Shown: positions 24,282-33,131 of the stretch, piece by piece
How the letters are laid out: each line of letters opens with the position of its first letter
How positions within the stretch are numbered: the stretch's first letter is position 1
Assembly: GCA_014896485.1 (NCBI GenBank)
Contig: JADBKH010000014.1
Coordinates: forward strand, 1 to 42,913
DNA from: Bacillota bacterium
GTDB taxonomy: Bacteria > Bacillota > Bacilli > Bu12
Length of the DNA: 42,913 bases
Direction: 5' to 3'
The notes under the pieces: generated by a model
Told to the model about the DNA's origin: nothing
What the model saw: only the letters and a program-made list of their open reading frames with translations
Database searches by the model: none
Made by a program: the position numbers and the translations under genes

Positions 24282-25274
24282 CTAGAATTTGGAAAAGGTA
24301 ATCGAAGAAAGGGGCGCAAGGGTACAACCGATGTAAAAATGACTTAGGATCTCCCGGCAAGATGCTCCCTTTTCGGCCATCACCTTGGCTCCCCATTGCG
24401 AGAGTCCCACCCGATGTCCATGACCTATCACGTAAAAGCGCAACCTCTCCCCTGCCTGCCCAAAGGTGAAATCTGCAGAGGACAAACCGAGGCGCTGGCG
24501 TACTTGTACCCCCGTATACTGCCTTCCTCCGATGCGCACCTGCTCCACCGTTCCCGCTGGAGAACGTGTGATCACCTGGGAAGTAGCGAGAATGCCTCGT
24601 ACATCGTCTGGCAAAGTGGGATCTTCCAACCGCTGGCGCAATTGCTGTGGCGTAAAGTCAACCGTGCTGTGCCCCCCTGGCTGATCTGCATCGTAGGAGG
24701 GGACACTGCGCAGGTAGGGATAGGCTTTGCCGAAGAGGATGTCGCTCTGCTCTGTCTGACCGCCGCCGTTGGAAAAGTAGAGGGCATAGGCGGGTGCTCC
24801 CTCATACACCAGGATCTGCCCTTGTGTGGCCCGCACAGCTTGATCGATACGGGACGACCATTGGTCGTAAGAATTACCCCAGTGTTTGCGCAGCGCTTCA
24901 TCGGTCAGGTAGGCTTGGCCCTCTTCGGGACGGTCCGTCAATTGGGCACCGTAGGGCAGGGGATGACTGGGGTGCTGAAGACGCCAGATTGCATAGGTGC
25001 GGGCGGCAATGGCTTGGGCTTGCAAGGCAGCTGGAGGAAAATCCGCCGGCATTTCCGCAGCGACCACGCCACGCACGTACGCTTCCAATGGAAGGGTCAC
25101 CAAGCGATTCGTTTCACTGAGATAGAGGCGCACAGACATCTGTTCTTCCGGAGAGGTAGGCAGGCGATGGATCGTTTTCCATCCGCTGATCGCCGCCCCC
25201 AATGTGAGCACCAAAAACGCCAATAACAGACCGTGCAGCAGGCGTCTGTCCCAGTGTTGGTTCGTGCGAGGCAC
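24282..25274 (-). CDS. spoIID: Stage II sporulation protein D (lytic transglycosylase)
   Basis: SpoIID degrades septal peptidoglycan to drive engulfment, together with SpoIIM and SpoIIP. The 330-residue protein has an N-terminal membrane anchor (about 13-32) and the SpoIID domain: LEAYVRGVVAAEMPADFPPAA with catalytic Glu74, AQAIAARTYA, FSNGGGQTEQS and the GHGHRVGLSQWGA motif near the C-terminus. The GTG at 25274 lies seven bases after GGGGAG; GTG 25301 and 25280 are other in-frame choices. Its neighbours match Bacillus: YwmB-like gene upstream, spoIIQ downstream. murAA, which lies between ywmB and spoIID in Bacillus, is absent. Confidence 0.93.
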   Translation of the reverse strand: MPRTNQHWDRRLLHGLLLAFLVLTLGAAISGWKTIHRLPTSPEEQMSVRLYLSETNRLVTLPLEAYVRGVVAAEMPADFPPAALQAQAIAARTYAIWRLQHPSHPLPYGAQLTDRPEEGQAYLTDEALRKHWGNSYDQWSSRIDQAVRATQGQILVYEGAPAYALYFSNGGGQTEQSDILFGKAYPYLRSVPSYDADQPGGHSTVDFTPQQLRQRLEDPTLPDDVRGILATSQVITRSPAGTVEQVRIGGRQYTGVQVRQRLGLSSADFTFGQAGERLRFYVIGHGHRVGLSQWGAKVMAEKGASCREILSHFYIGCTLAPLSSITFSKF

Positions 25275-25357
25275 CGTCACGCTCCCCTCGTCGTTTGCCA
25301 CATTCTTCTGTGTATGCAGGCAAAACGCGAGAGAGACATTCGGTGCACTTCTTTTGC

Positions 25358-25756
25358 TCAGTAGTTCTCCGAAAGGACCGGTGTCCCGATCAGAAGTTGG
25401 TCAAAGCGTCCGCCCACCTGCAGATTGGCAGGGCTTTTGTCGCGCAAGTGCACCCCTGCGTCGAGAAGAGCGGTCTGTCCGGTGATCGAAAACCACGTCT
25501 GCCCCACAATGCCCTCTTTTGGTACTGCGCCAAATGCCTGCATCACTTGCATCGGGTTTTCAGCTTGCACGTGTGCGTGAAGCGTCCAGGCGGCCTGGGG
25601 GGCGACCACCGACTGGGGTGGCAATGCGTCCCAGCTGTACGTAAGGTGGGGAGCCTGGGCGCCCAGTTGGATCGCCCCGCTCAACAACAGCAGCGGCGTC
25701 GCCAAAACAAGAGTGGCAAAAAGCAGGATGCAGGCAAACCCAGCACGTATCGACAT
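25358..25756 (-). CDS. Short YwmB-like secreted/anchored protein
   Basis: A 132-residue protein with an N-terminal hydrophobic segment (about 6-30) that could be a signal peptide or anchor. Two stretches resemble Bacillus YwmB: AAWTLHAHVQ (cf. KWTLHAKQN near the YwmB start) and the C-terminal end LLIGTPVLSENY (cf. TVGTPIVTTEY). YwmB is about 245 residues with a two-repeat TATA-binding-protein-like fold, so this would be roughly one repeat. Position also fits: ywmB lies between atp and spoIID in Bacillus. The ATG follows AAGGAGC. Function of YwmB is not known. The similarity is short and the call rests partly on synteny. Confidence 0.6.
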   Translation of the reverse strand: MSIRAGFACILLFATLVLATPLLLLSGAIQLGAQAPHLTYSWDALPPQSVVAPQAAWTLHAHVQAENPMQVMQAFGAVPKEGIVGQTWFSITGQTALLDAGVHLRDKSPANLQVGGRFDQLLIGTPVLSENY

Positions 25757-25838
25757 CGTTCGGCTCCTTCGAAGAAAATGCGCAGGAAGCGCTATTCCAG
25801 TTTTATCCGAAAATCAGGGAGGGCAAACCCATCGATCG

Positions 25839-25865
25839 AAAAGGGGCCCTCCCGAAGGAGAGCCC
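25839..25865 (-). terminator. UUCG-loop terminator of the nuo operon
   Basis: On the minus strand GGGCTCTCC (25865-25857) pairs with GGAGGGCCC (25852-25844), one G-U pair, around a TTCG tetraloop, followed by CTTTT. It starts 24 bases after the nuoN stop. Confidence 0.85.
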
Positions 25866-25888
25866 TGCGCATACCCAAGAGGTGCCTT

Positions 25889-27436
25889 TTAAGGGACTGC
25901 GTTGAGCATGGAGAGGAACGAAGCACCGACGGCCTGTGCCGGTCCCATCAGCACGTTGGGCACAATACCAAAAAAGAGCACGCCCACCGTACACAGAGCC
26001 AAGACGACGGTATTGCCCGCATCCACCTGCAGCGTTTCTGCCGTCGCAGGGCGCACGAAGTACATCTGCCGGATGAAGCGGAAATAGTAGACAAACGAGA
26101 TCACCGAGAGCACCATGCCCGCATAGGCGAGCCAGCTCAGCTGGGCATTGACTGCAAACGAAAAGAGGAAAAACTTCCCCCAGAAGCCGGCAGTGATTGG
26201 GAATCCTCCTAAAGAGAGCAGGCAGACCGTAAAGGCGAAGGCCATCCAAGGCGAACGGCGCCCCAATCCGGCAAAAGCGGCAAGACTCTCATCCCCTGCA
26301 GCACGGGTCACCCACTCGATGGTGACAAAAGCCCCCACGTTCATCAGCGCGTAGACCGCCAAATAGAAGACCATCGAGCCGGCTGTCGCTGCAGATTGTC
26401 CAGGCATCGCAGCGAGGCCGACCAGAACATAGCCAGCTTGCGCAATCGACGAATAGGCAAAAAGGCGTTTGGCATTGCGCTGGCGCAACGCAGCAGCGTT
26501 GCCCCCCAGCATCGAGAGCACAGCCACAATCGCCAGGATCGTGACCAGGGGAAGACCCGTATGGGCCGCTGTCGTACTCTCGGCGACGACTGGCAGGAAG
26601 GGCACGATCAAGACACGGGTCGCCATAGCAAAACCAGCGACCTTAGAGACCACCGAGAGATAGGCGGTCACAGGGGTCGGGGCGCCTTCGTAGACATCTG
26701 GCGCCCACATGTGAAAGGGCACGACGGCCATCTTGAAACCCAGTCCCAACAGCAGGAAGGCAAATGCGATATCGAAGAAGAGACGCTCATTGGGCAGCTG
26801 GCTCGCGATGGCGGAAGGCATCGCCACGAGATCGGTGGTGCCGCTCAGTCCGTACAGGAAGGACATGCCATAGAGAATCGCCGCAGTCGCCAATCCACCA
26901 TACAAAAAGTACTTCAGGCCTGCCTCATTGGATTTCACATTCTGCCGGTGCAAGCCAGCCAACACATAGGAGGGCAGCGAGAGCAACTCCATGCCGATAA
27001 AGAGGGTGATCAAATCGGCAGAGTTGGCCATCAGCAACGCCCCAGTGGTGGCAAAGAGAATGAGGTAGTAGGATTCTCCCTCGTACCCCTGCCGCCCGCG
27101 CCAGTCATAGACGTCCATCACCAGCACAAAGAGGGCACCCACCAACATGATCAGCGACATGAGCTGGGCAAATAGGTCGACGACGACGGTATTTTTCCAT
27201 CCCGTCGCACCCACGTATTGAAACTGCAGGTAGCCCCCTACATGCCGCCCCATCTGTACCGCAACGACGGTGATCGCTGCAAGGACGATGGCCAGCGAGA
27301 AATAGCCAACCACAGACTTATTGCGCCGGGGCAGCAACAGATCGACGATCATTGCCACAATACCACCGCCGACCAGCACCATCTCTGCCAACAGGTATTG
27401 CCATTGTCCGGTAATGTCAATCAATGTCGGTGGCAC
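25889..27436 (-). CDS. nuoN: NADH-quinone oxidoreductase subunit N (antiporter-like)
   Basis: Membrane-arm subunit of complex I, one of three Mrp-type antiporter homologues that carry protons. The 515-residue protein is nearly all transmembrane (about 14 helices) with the conserved Glu in LFIGMELLSLPSYVLAGL and Lys-bearing segments such as GLGFKMAVVPFHMWAPDVYEGAPTPVTAYLSVVSKVAG. The GTG at 27436 follows GGGGGGTGA in the tail of nuoM. It is the last gene of the nuo operon before the UUCG terminator. Confidence 0.95.
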   Translation of the reverse strand: MPPTLIDITGQWQYLLAEMVLVGGGIVAMIVDLLLPRRNKSVVGYFSLAIVLAAITVVAVQMGRHVGGYLQFQYVGATGWKNTVVVDLFAQLMSLIMLVGALFVLVMDVYDWRGRQGYEGESYYLILFATTGALLMANSADLITLFIGMELLSLPSYVLAGLHRQNVKSNEAGLKYFLYGGLATAAILYGMSFLYGLSGTTDLVAMPSAIASQLPNERLFFDIAFAFLLLGLGFKMAVVPFHMWAPDVYEGAPTPVTAYLSVVSKVAGFAMATRVLIVPFLPVVAESTTAAHTGLPLVTILAIVAVLSMLGGNAAALRQRNAKRLFAYSSIAQAGYVLVGLAAMPGQSAATAGSMVFYLAVYALMNVGAFVTIEWVTRAAGDESLAAFAGLGRRSPWMAFAFTVCLLSLGGFPITAGFWGKFFLFSFAVNAQLSWLAYAGMVLSVISFVYYFRFIRQMYFVRPATAETLQVDAGNTVVLALCTVGVLFFGIVPNVLMGPAQAVGASFLSMLNAVP

Positions 27437-27440
27437 GTCT

Positions 27441-28946
27441 TCACCCCCCTAATCCTCTCAAGAGTTCGCCGAGCGAGGGTGTCAACGGCGTGCCCACCAA
27501 GGCCGGAAAGACCCCTACCGCCACGACCAACAGCACCAAGACCAACGGAGACACCCACTCCATGGCGGTCACATCTCGAATCGACGCTTGTTCAAGGCGC
27601 GGAGGCAACGGTCCGTACGCGGTGCGTTCGACCATCCACAAGATGTAGGAAGCGCTGAAGATAAAACCCAACACACCGATGAAGGAGAGGACCTGCAGTT
27701 GTGACGCCCGAAAAGCACCTGCAAATGCCTGGAACTCCGCAATAAACCCCGAGGTGAGGGGCAATCCCAAAGCTGCCAGGCCCAGAACCAAGAAAACTCC
27801 CATCAGCCGCGGTGAACGCTGCCACAATCCGCCGAGTTCTTGCAGGTCGTAACTCTGTGCCCGCAGGCCGATCAGGCCCACCACGAAAAAGAGCCCTGGG
27901 ATGATCAAACCGTGGCTGACCATCTGGAACACGGCCCCCTGCAGGCCGACGGTATTCAATGAAGCGATGCCGAGGAGCAGCACTCCCATATGGCTCATCG
28001 AAGAGTAGGCGAGCAACAGGCGCAGGTCTTTCTGGCCCAACGCTGCGATCGCTCCGTAGAGAATCGAGATCACGCCCAGTAAGCCCAACAGCCAGCTCGC
28101 TTGCGATGCAGCGGCGGGCAGGAGCGGAACGGCAATCCGCAGAATACCGTAGGCACCCATCTTGGACATCACGCCCGATAAGACGGCTGCAACAGGTATC
28201 GGGGCATCCCGATAGACATCCGGTGCCCAGGAGTGCAGGGGAAAGATGGGCATTTTGACCATAAAGGCCAAAGCCATTGCCAAAAACAGCGCTGTCTGTA
28301 GACCCGCTGGTATGCGTGCCTCTGCTGCGCCCATTGCCTGCGTCAATGCGGGGATGTCAGTGGTCAAGTTTCCTCCGCCGTAGCGTGCCGCTGTAAAGGC
28401 AAGCAGCACGAAGCTGATCAACAGCACGGCAGAGGCAACCCCGGTGTAGGTAACGAACTTGATCGCCGTATGTTCGCGATTTCCCCGTCCAAAGATGCCG
28501 ACAAGGAAGTAAGACGGAATGAGCACCACTTCAAAGAAGACAAAGAAGAGGATCAGATCCGTCGCAACAAAAAGCCCGAGCAAGCCGCACTCCATCACCA
28601 ACAGCCACAGCGCGTACTCTTTTTGGCGTTCCTCAATCCACCCGAAGGAGGCAAACGCTGCGCAAAAGACGACCGCACTTAGCAGGAGCAACGGCAAGGA
28701 GATCCCATTGATCCCTACGCCGAATGTCACCCCAAAAAGGGGGACCCATGGCAGAGAAAGACGCATCTGTAGGGAACCCTGACCCATGTCAAACTGGACG
28801 GCAACCAAAACTGCAGCCACCAAAGCGGCCAAGGAGAAGCCAACACCCCACCAACGCCACAACGCAGCAGAACGGGAAGGCAAAAATGCACCAGCCACCG
28901 CACCGAGCAACGGCAGGCCGACGGCGACCAAAAGGAGATTCATCAT
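27441..28946 (-). CDS. nuoM: NADH-quinone oxidoreductase subunit M
   Basis: Second antiporter-like proton channel of the membrane arm. The 501 residues form about 14 helices. Typical elements: LLVMECGLLGLFVATDLILFFVFFEVVLIPSYFLVG (channel Glu) and MVKMPIFPLHSWAPDVYRDAPIPVAAVLSGVMSKMGAYG. The ATG overlaps the nuoL stop (ATGA). Length is close to E. coli NuoM (509). Confidence 0.96.
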   Translation of the reverse strand: MMNLLLVAVGLPLLGAVAGAFLPSRSAALWRWWGVGFSLAALVAAVLVAVQFDMGQGSLQMRLSLPWVPLFGVTFGVGINGISLPLLLLSAVVFCAAFASFGWIEERQKEYALWLLVMECGLLGLFVATDLILFFVFFEVVLIPSYFLVGIFGRGNREHTAIKFVTYTGVASAVLLISFVLLAFTAARYGGGNLTTDIPALTQAMGAAEARIPAGLQTALFLAMALAFMVKMPIFPLHSWAPDVYRDAPIPVAAVLSGVMSKMGAYGILRIAVPLLPAAASQASWLLGLLGVISILYGAIAALGQKDLRLLLAYSSMSHMGVLLLGIASLNTVGLQGAVFQMVSHGLIIPGLFFVVGLIGLRAQSYDLQELGGLWQRSPRLMGVFLVLGLAALGLPLTSGFIAEFQAFAGAFRASQLQVLSFIGVLGFIFSASYILWMVERTAYGPLPPRLEQASIRDVTAMEWVSPLVLVLLVVAVGVFPALVGTPLTPSLGELLRGLGG

Positions 28947-30802
28947 CGGCTGCCCCCTATCACCGAGACGATGACCAACAAGACGACCGCGATCGTCCCT
29001 ACCGCCAGGTAGGTCTGGGCACGACCCGTTTGGGCACGCGCGACCCCTTCTCCGATCGCCCCTGGGGCTGCCCCGACACTTTCTACTGCAGTATCGATAA
29101 TGTTGCCGTCCGCCTGGCGGACACCGGCTGCAAGGGCCAACGTCGGACGTACCACACCGGCCTGATAGCCCTCATCGATCCAGTACTTTCGTTTGAAAGC
29201 GATCCAGACCGGCCCCAACAACCGTGCCACTGCCGCTTCCCCAAAACCAGGCCGCAGATATGTAAGGAACGCAGCACCGATGCCTACCAAAGCCAGGACC
29301 GTTGCGAGGATCGCGACGCCCCAACCGGCTTCCGGTACGGCTCCACTTCCCAGAAGCCGGCTGATGTTCCCTCCAAAAAAGCCCGTGCCAATCGCCCCGA
29401 GTGCAAGCAAACCCATGGGTACCATCATCATCAAAGGCGCTTCATGCACCTTTTCATACCCATGGGGAGCACGCTGCTCACCAAAGAAAAGCCGAAAACC
29501 GATCCGCCAAATATAAAACGCTGTCAGCAACACCGTCAGGAAGCCGAGTACAGCCAACCCCCAATTGCCTTGGCTGACAACGGCCGCCAAAATACCGTCC
29601 TTCGACCAAAAACCCGCAAACGGCGGGATGCCGGAAAGTGCCAAAGCACCGATAAAGAAGGTGATCGCTGTAATTTTCATCTTCCCCCACAGTCCGGAGA
29701 CCTCGTCCAATTCCTGGGTATCGGCCTCGTGGATGACGGCGCCCACGGCCAAAAAGAGCAGCGCCTTAAAGACCGCATGGGTGGTCAGGTGAAACATGCC
29801 TGCGGTAATGCTGCCGACACCCAAACCGAGCATCATGTAGCCGAGCTGACTGATCGTCGAATACGCGATCACCCGTTTGAAATCCGTCTGCGCCAGTGCT
29901 ATGGTCGCTGCCAGGAAGGCAGAGATTGCACCGATCCAGGCAACCACTTGCATCGCTGCCGCAGAGGCGGCAAAAATGGGAAAGGTCAGGGCCACCAAAT
30001 AGACACCAGCAGCGACCATGGTCGCAGCATGGATGAGGGCAGAGACCGGTGTCGGGCCTTCCATGGCGTCCGGAAGCCAGACATGCAAAGGAAATTGTGC
30101 AGATTTTCCAGCAGCGCCCAGAAAGATGAGCAATGCAATGGCCGTCACAAATCCGCCGCCCAATTGCCTGCTTTGCACAGCTTGAATGACTGCGGAAAAT
30201 TCAAACGAGCCAGTTGCAGCGAAGATCAAGAAGATCGCGACCAACAGGCCAACGTCCCCGATTCGCGTGACAATGAAGGCTTTCTTCGCCGCTTTTGCAG
30301 CCTGGGAACGCTGGTACCAAAAACCGATCAGCAGGTACGAGCAGAGACCGACCATCTCCCAAAAGATGTATAGCTGCAAGAAATTCGGCGAAACGACCAA
30401 AGCCAACATAGAACCGGTAAAGAGTGACATGTATGCAAAAAACCGAGGATAACGCGCATCTCCGTGCATATAGCCCACTGCATAGACTTGCACCAACAAA
30501 GCAATGACGGAGACGATTGGCAACATCAGGAGATTGAGCCCGGTGAGGCTGACACCCAGAGAAACGGTGACGCTACCGATTTGCAACCAAGAAAAGCCCC
30601 ATTGATACGGATGTTGCTGATCCTGTAAATACGTCGATGCGGGAGAGAGAAGCAACACCGCCAACACTGCAGCGACTCCCGTAAAGAGAATGCTCAGCCA
30701 AGCCGCACCCTGCCCCAGGCGACTCCCGAAAAGCGTGAGCAGCGCAAAGGCGAGCAAGGGCAAAAAGGGCACAAGCCAGCTCACTGCCAATAAGCCGTCC
30801 AA
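28943..30802 (-). CDS. nuoL: NADH-quinone oxidoreductase subunit L
   Basis: Distal antiporter-like subunit of complex I, 619 residues, about 16 helices including the long lateral helix region at the C-terminus. Signatures: FFAYMSLFTGSMLALVVSPNFLQLYIFWEMVGLCSYLLIGFW and GKSAQFPLHVWLPDAMEGPTPVSALIHAATMVAAGVYL. The start is TTG 30802, five bases after GGGAGGG. It lies 34 bases after nuoK. The plus-strand open frame of 549 codons at 28724-30373 is its shadow. Confidence 0.96.
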   Translation of the reverse strand: MDGLLAVSWLVPFLPLLAFALLTLFGSRLGQGAAWLSILFTGVAAVLAVLLLSPASTYLQDQQHPYQWGFSWLQIGSVTVSLGVSLTGLNLLMLPIVSVIALLVQVYAVGYMHGDARYPRFFAYMSLFTGSMLALVVSPNFLQLYIFWEMVGLCSYLLIGFWYQRSQAAKAAKKAFIVTRIGDVGLLVAIFLIFAATGSFEFSAVIQAVQSRQLGGGFVTAIALLIFLGAAGKSAQFPLHVWLPDAMEGPTPVSALIHAATMVAAGVYLVALTFPIFAASAAAMQVVAWIGAISAFLAATIALAQTDFKRVIAYSTISQLGYMMLGLGVGSITAGMFHLTTHAVFKALLFLAVGAVIHEADTQELDEVSGLWGKMKITAITFFIGALALSGIPPFAGFWSKDGILAAVVSQGNWGLAVLGFLTVLLTAFYIWRIGFRLFFGEQRAPHGYEKVHEAPLMMMVPMGLLALGAIGTGFFGGNISRLLGSGAVPEAGWGVAILATVLALVGIGAAFLTYLRPGFGEAAVARLLGPVWIAFKRKYWIDEGYQAGVVRPTLALAAGVRQADGNIIDTAVESVGAAPGAIGEGVARAQTGRAQTYLAVGTIAVVLLVIVSVIGGSR

Positions 30803-30836
30803 GAATTCCCTCCCTTCATGCTCCGTCCGAACAGCC

Positions 30837-31139
30837 CTACCACTTCAGCAGATGCATGTCGCCGATCTCTTGGATATCGCGATTGCGATATACCCCCAAG
30901 ACCAGTGCCAATCCGGTAGCGGCTTCACATGCAGCGACGACCAAGCTGAAAATGACGAAGATCTGCCCGTCAATACTGCCTCCAAAGCTCGAAAACGCCA
31001 CGAAGTTGATGTTGGCCGCATTGAGCATCATTTCGATGCACATGAGGACAGCGATGGGGTTGTGCCGGGTCAAGGCACCGTAAGCACCGATGGCAAAAAG
31101 CACGGCCCCCAACGCGACATAGGGCCCTAACCCAATCAT
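30837..31139 (-). CDS. nuoK: NADH-quinone oxidoreductase subunit K
   Basis: Small three-helix membrane subunit (100 residues, same as E. coli NuoK) of the proton-conducting E-channel region. The two conserved carboxylates are present: Glu in AVLMCIEMMLNAANINFVAF and Glu in VVAACEAATGLALV. The ATG overlaps the nuoJ stop (ATGA). Confidence 0.95.
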   Translation of the reverse strand: MIGLGPYVALGAVLFAIGAYGALTRHNPIAVLMCIEMMLNAANINFVAFSSFGGSIDGQIFVIFSLVVAACEAATGLALVLGVYRNRDIQEIGDMHLLKW

Positions 31140-31657
31140 GCTTCGTCGTCCTCCCTTCGGCTGACCACTATGGCACCGACCAGGGCAGCCAAAAGCAACG
31201 TGGATGCCGCTTCAAAAGCGACGCCCCAATGCCCATAAAGCGCCTGCCCCAAAGCCGTCAGCGAGGTGTCCAGACCCGAAGGGACGACCGGCCAACGGCC
31301 GGCCGATCCGTAGACGCCCCAGATGGTCAACGCCGTCAGGACGATCACCGCCGTCGCTACGGTCACCTTCTTTCCCGTTTCTACACCGGTCGGTTCTGTC
31401 GCATGGGCGCCGGTCAGCATCAATCCGAAAAGAATCATCACCAAAATGGCCCCAACATAGATCAGCACCTGCGCAATAGCCAAAAAGGGCGACTGGAGCA
31501 AAACAAAAAGCGCTGCGACGCCAGCAAAAGAGCCGCCCAGATTGAGTGCAAGATGCATCACCTTTTCTCCAGCCACCACCCCAAGGCTGGCAATCAAGGT
31601 CAAAAAGGCGATCACCACGAACCACAGGTTGGTCGGCTGGCTGAAAAAGTCGATCAA
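31136..31657 (-). CDS. nuoJ: NADH-quinone oxidoreductase subunit J
   Basis: Membrane subunit with five predicted helices (173 residues); helix three, here AIAQVLIYVGAILVMILFGLML, holds the conserved Tyr/Gly stretch that makes the hinge in NuoJ. The start is TTG 31657, overlapping the nuoI stop (TTGA), with AAGGTGA upstream. Confidence 0.94.
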   Translation of the reverse strand: MIDFFSQPTNLWFVVIAFLTLIASLGVVAGEKVMHLALNLGGSFAGVAALFVLLQSPFLAIAQVLIYVGAILVMILFGLMLTGAHATEPTGVETGKKVTVATAVIVLTALTIWGVYGSAGRWPVVPSGLDTSLTALGQALYGHWGVAFEAASTLLLAALVGAIVVSRREDDEA

Positions 31658-32127
31658 TGGTTCACCTTCTTTTCGGGTTTGGTGCGGTAATCCCCACCAC
31701 GGTAAGCCTCCCCTTGCCCGTGAACGACCACATCCGTGGAATAGCCTGGGGGAAGCATCTTCTCTTGGGTCATGAATTCTTGCTCCCGTGCGTAGGAGGC
31801 CAACTCGTAGACGTCCCCCATCTTGATGGCGTCAACCGGGCAGGCCTCTTCGCAATAACCGCAGAGGATACAGCGCTCGAATTCGATGGTGTAATCGTCG
31901 AGGATTTTCTTTTTCGTCTCAGGATCCCGGTGACTGACGACCGTGATCACCTCCGTGGGGCAGACCCGCGCACACGCATCACAGGCCGTACAGCGGTCGG
32001 GATAGAAGTAGTGGCGGCCACGCCAGCCTTCCGGGATTTTTGGCTTTTGCTGCGGATACTGAATGGTCACCGTCTTTTCAAAAAGCCGTTTTCCCGTGTA
32101 AGCATACCCTTTGGCCCAACGAAACAT
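31654..32127 (-). CDS. nuoI: NADH-quinone oxidoreductase subunit I (2x 4Fe-4S)
   Basis: Peripheral-arm subunit that holds clusters N6a and N6b. From ATG 32127 it has 157 residues with two classic ferredoxin motifs: C46-x2-C49-x2-C52-x3-C56 (CTACDACARVCP) and C86-x2-C89-x2-C92-x3-C96 (CILCGYCEEACP). The start shares TGATG with the nuoH stop; a GTG nine bases upstream is possible but ATG with GGGGTGG before it is better. Confidence 0.95.
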   Translation of the reverse strand: MFRWAKGYAYTGKRLFEKTVTIQYPQQKPKIPEGWRGRHYFYPDRCTACDACARVCPTEVITVVSHRDPETKKKILDDYTIEFERCILCGYCEEACPVDAIKMGDVYELASYAREQEFMTQEKMLPPGYSTDVVVHGQGEAYRGGDYRTKPEKKVNH

Positions 32128-33131
32128 CAAAACCACCCCGCAATTGCCGCTTTGACCAAGGCAGTAATGATCAAATTGGCCATGGCCAGCGGCAGCAAGA
32201 ACTTCCAGGCAAACACCATCAACGTGTCACTGCGCATACGGGGCAACGTACCCCGCGTCCAAATGGCCAAAAAGACGAAAATCATGGCTTTGATCAACAG
32301 CCACAGCCATCCTGGCAGCCAAGGCCCATGCCAACCTCCAAAAAAGAGTGTCGCACACAACAGCCCATCGGCAAAGATGTAGGTGTATTCGCCCAACATC
32401 CACAACGCCATGCGGAAACCGCTGTACTCGGTATGATACCCTGCAACGATCTCCGATTCCCCTTCTGGCAAGTCGAAGGGGGTACGGTTCATCTCGGCGG
32501 AGACAGAGATGAAAAAGGCGACAAAGCCAAGGATCTGCGGGAAAAAGAACCACCATTTCTGTTGTGCCTCGACAATGCCAGCCATGTTCGCCGTACCAGC
32601 CATCAGGACAACGCCCAGAATCGACATCACCAGTGGCAGCTCATACGAGATGAGCTGGGCCGCACCCCGCATCCCTCCGAGCAAGGGATATTTGCTCCCC
32701 GACGACCATCCACCACTGACGATGCCGATTGTGGTAATACCGGTGACGGCTGTGAAATAGAGGACGCCCACATTCAAATCGGTAAACAAGACATTGGGCG
32801 CCCAGGGTGCCACGGCAAAAGTCATAAAGGAAGGAACAAAAGCGATCACGGGTGCGATTTTAAAGACCGCGACATCTGCTTCTGCCGGGATGACATCCTC
32901 TTTGAAAAGCAACTTGATGACGTCGGCAACGGGCTGCAGCACGCCCCCTGGCCCGGTCCGATTGGGACCAGGGCGCAGCTGTATATGACCCAAAATTTTA
33001 CGTTCGCCGTAGAGTGCTGCCATCACGTAGATCAGGATGATGACAAGCATGACCAGCACCTCGACGAACATCCACAGGAGGTTGAGCCAGGTAAACGGCG
33101 CGGTCAGCAGCCCGGTGAGGTTGAGCAGCAT
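32127..33131 (-). CDS. nuoH: NADH-quinone oxidoreductase subunit H
   Basis: Eight-helix membrane subunit that meets the peripheral arm and forms part of the quinone chamber. The 334-residue sequence has the conserved ERKILGHIQLRPGPNRTGPGGVLQP, LSYELPLVMSILG-like (ISYELPLV) and AEMNRTPFDLPEGESEIVAGYHTEYSG segments, the latter with acidic residues of the E-channel entry. Start ATG 33131 is fused to the nuoD stop (TGATG). Confidence 0.96.
   Translation of the reverse strand: MLLNLTGLLTAPFTWLNLLWMFVEVLVMLVIILIYVMAALYGERKILGHIQLRPGPNRTGPGGVLQPVADVIKLLFKEDVIPAEADVAVFKIAPVIAFVPSFMTFAVAPWAPNVLFTDLNVGVLYFTAVTGITTIGIVSGGWSSGSKYPLLGGMRGAAQLISYELPLVMSILGVVLMAGTANMAGIVEAQQKWWFFFPQILGFVAFFISVSAEMNRTPFDLPEGESEIVAGYHTEYSGFRMALWMLGEYTYIFADGLLCATLFFGGWHGPWLPGWLWLLIKAMIFVFLAIWTRGTLPRMRSDTLMVFAWKFLLPLAMANLIITALVKAAIAGWF

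Noticed and set aside
28724-30373. 549-codon plus-strand open frame opposite nuoL
   Set aside because: It is antisense to a clear nuoL, rich in Arg/Pro/Gln/His with no domain, and lacks a ribosome site. It is a composition shadow.
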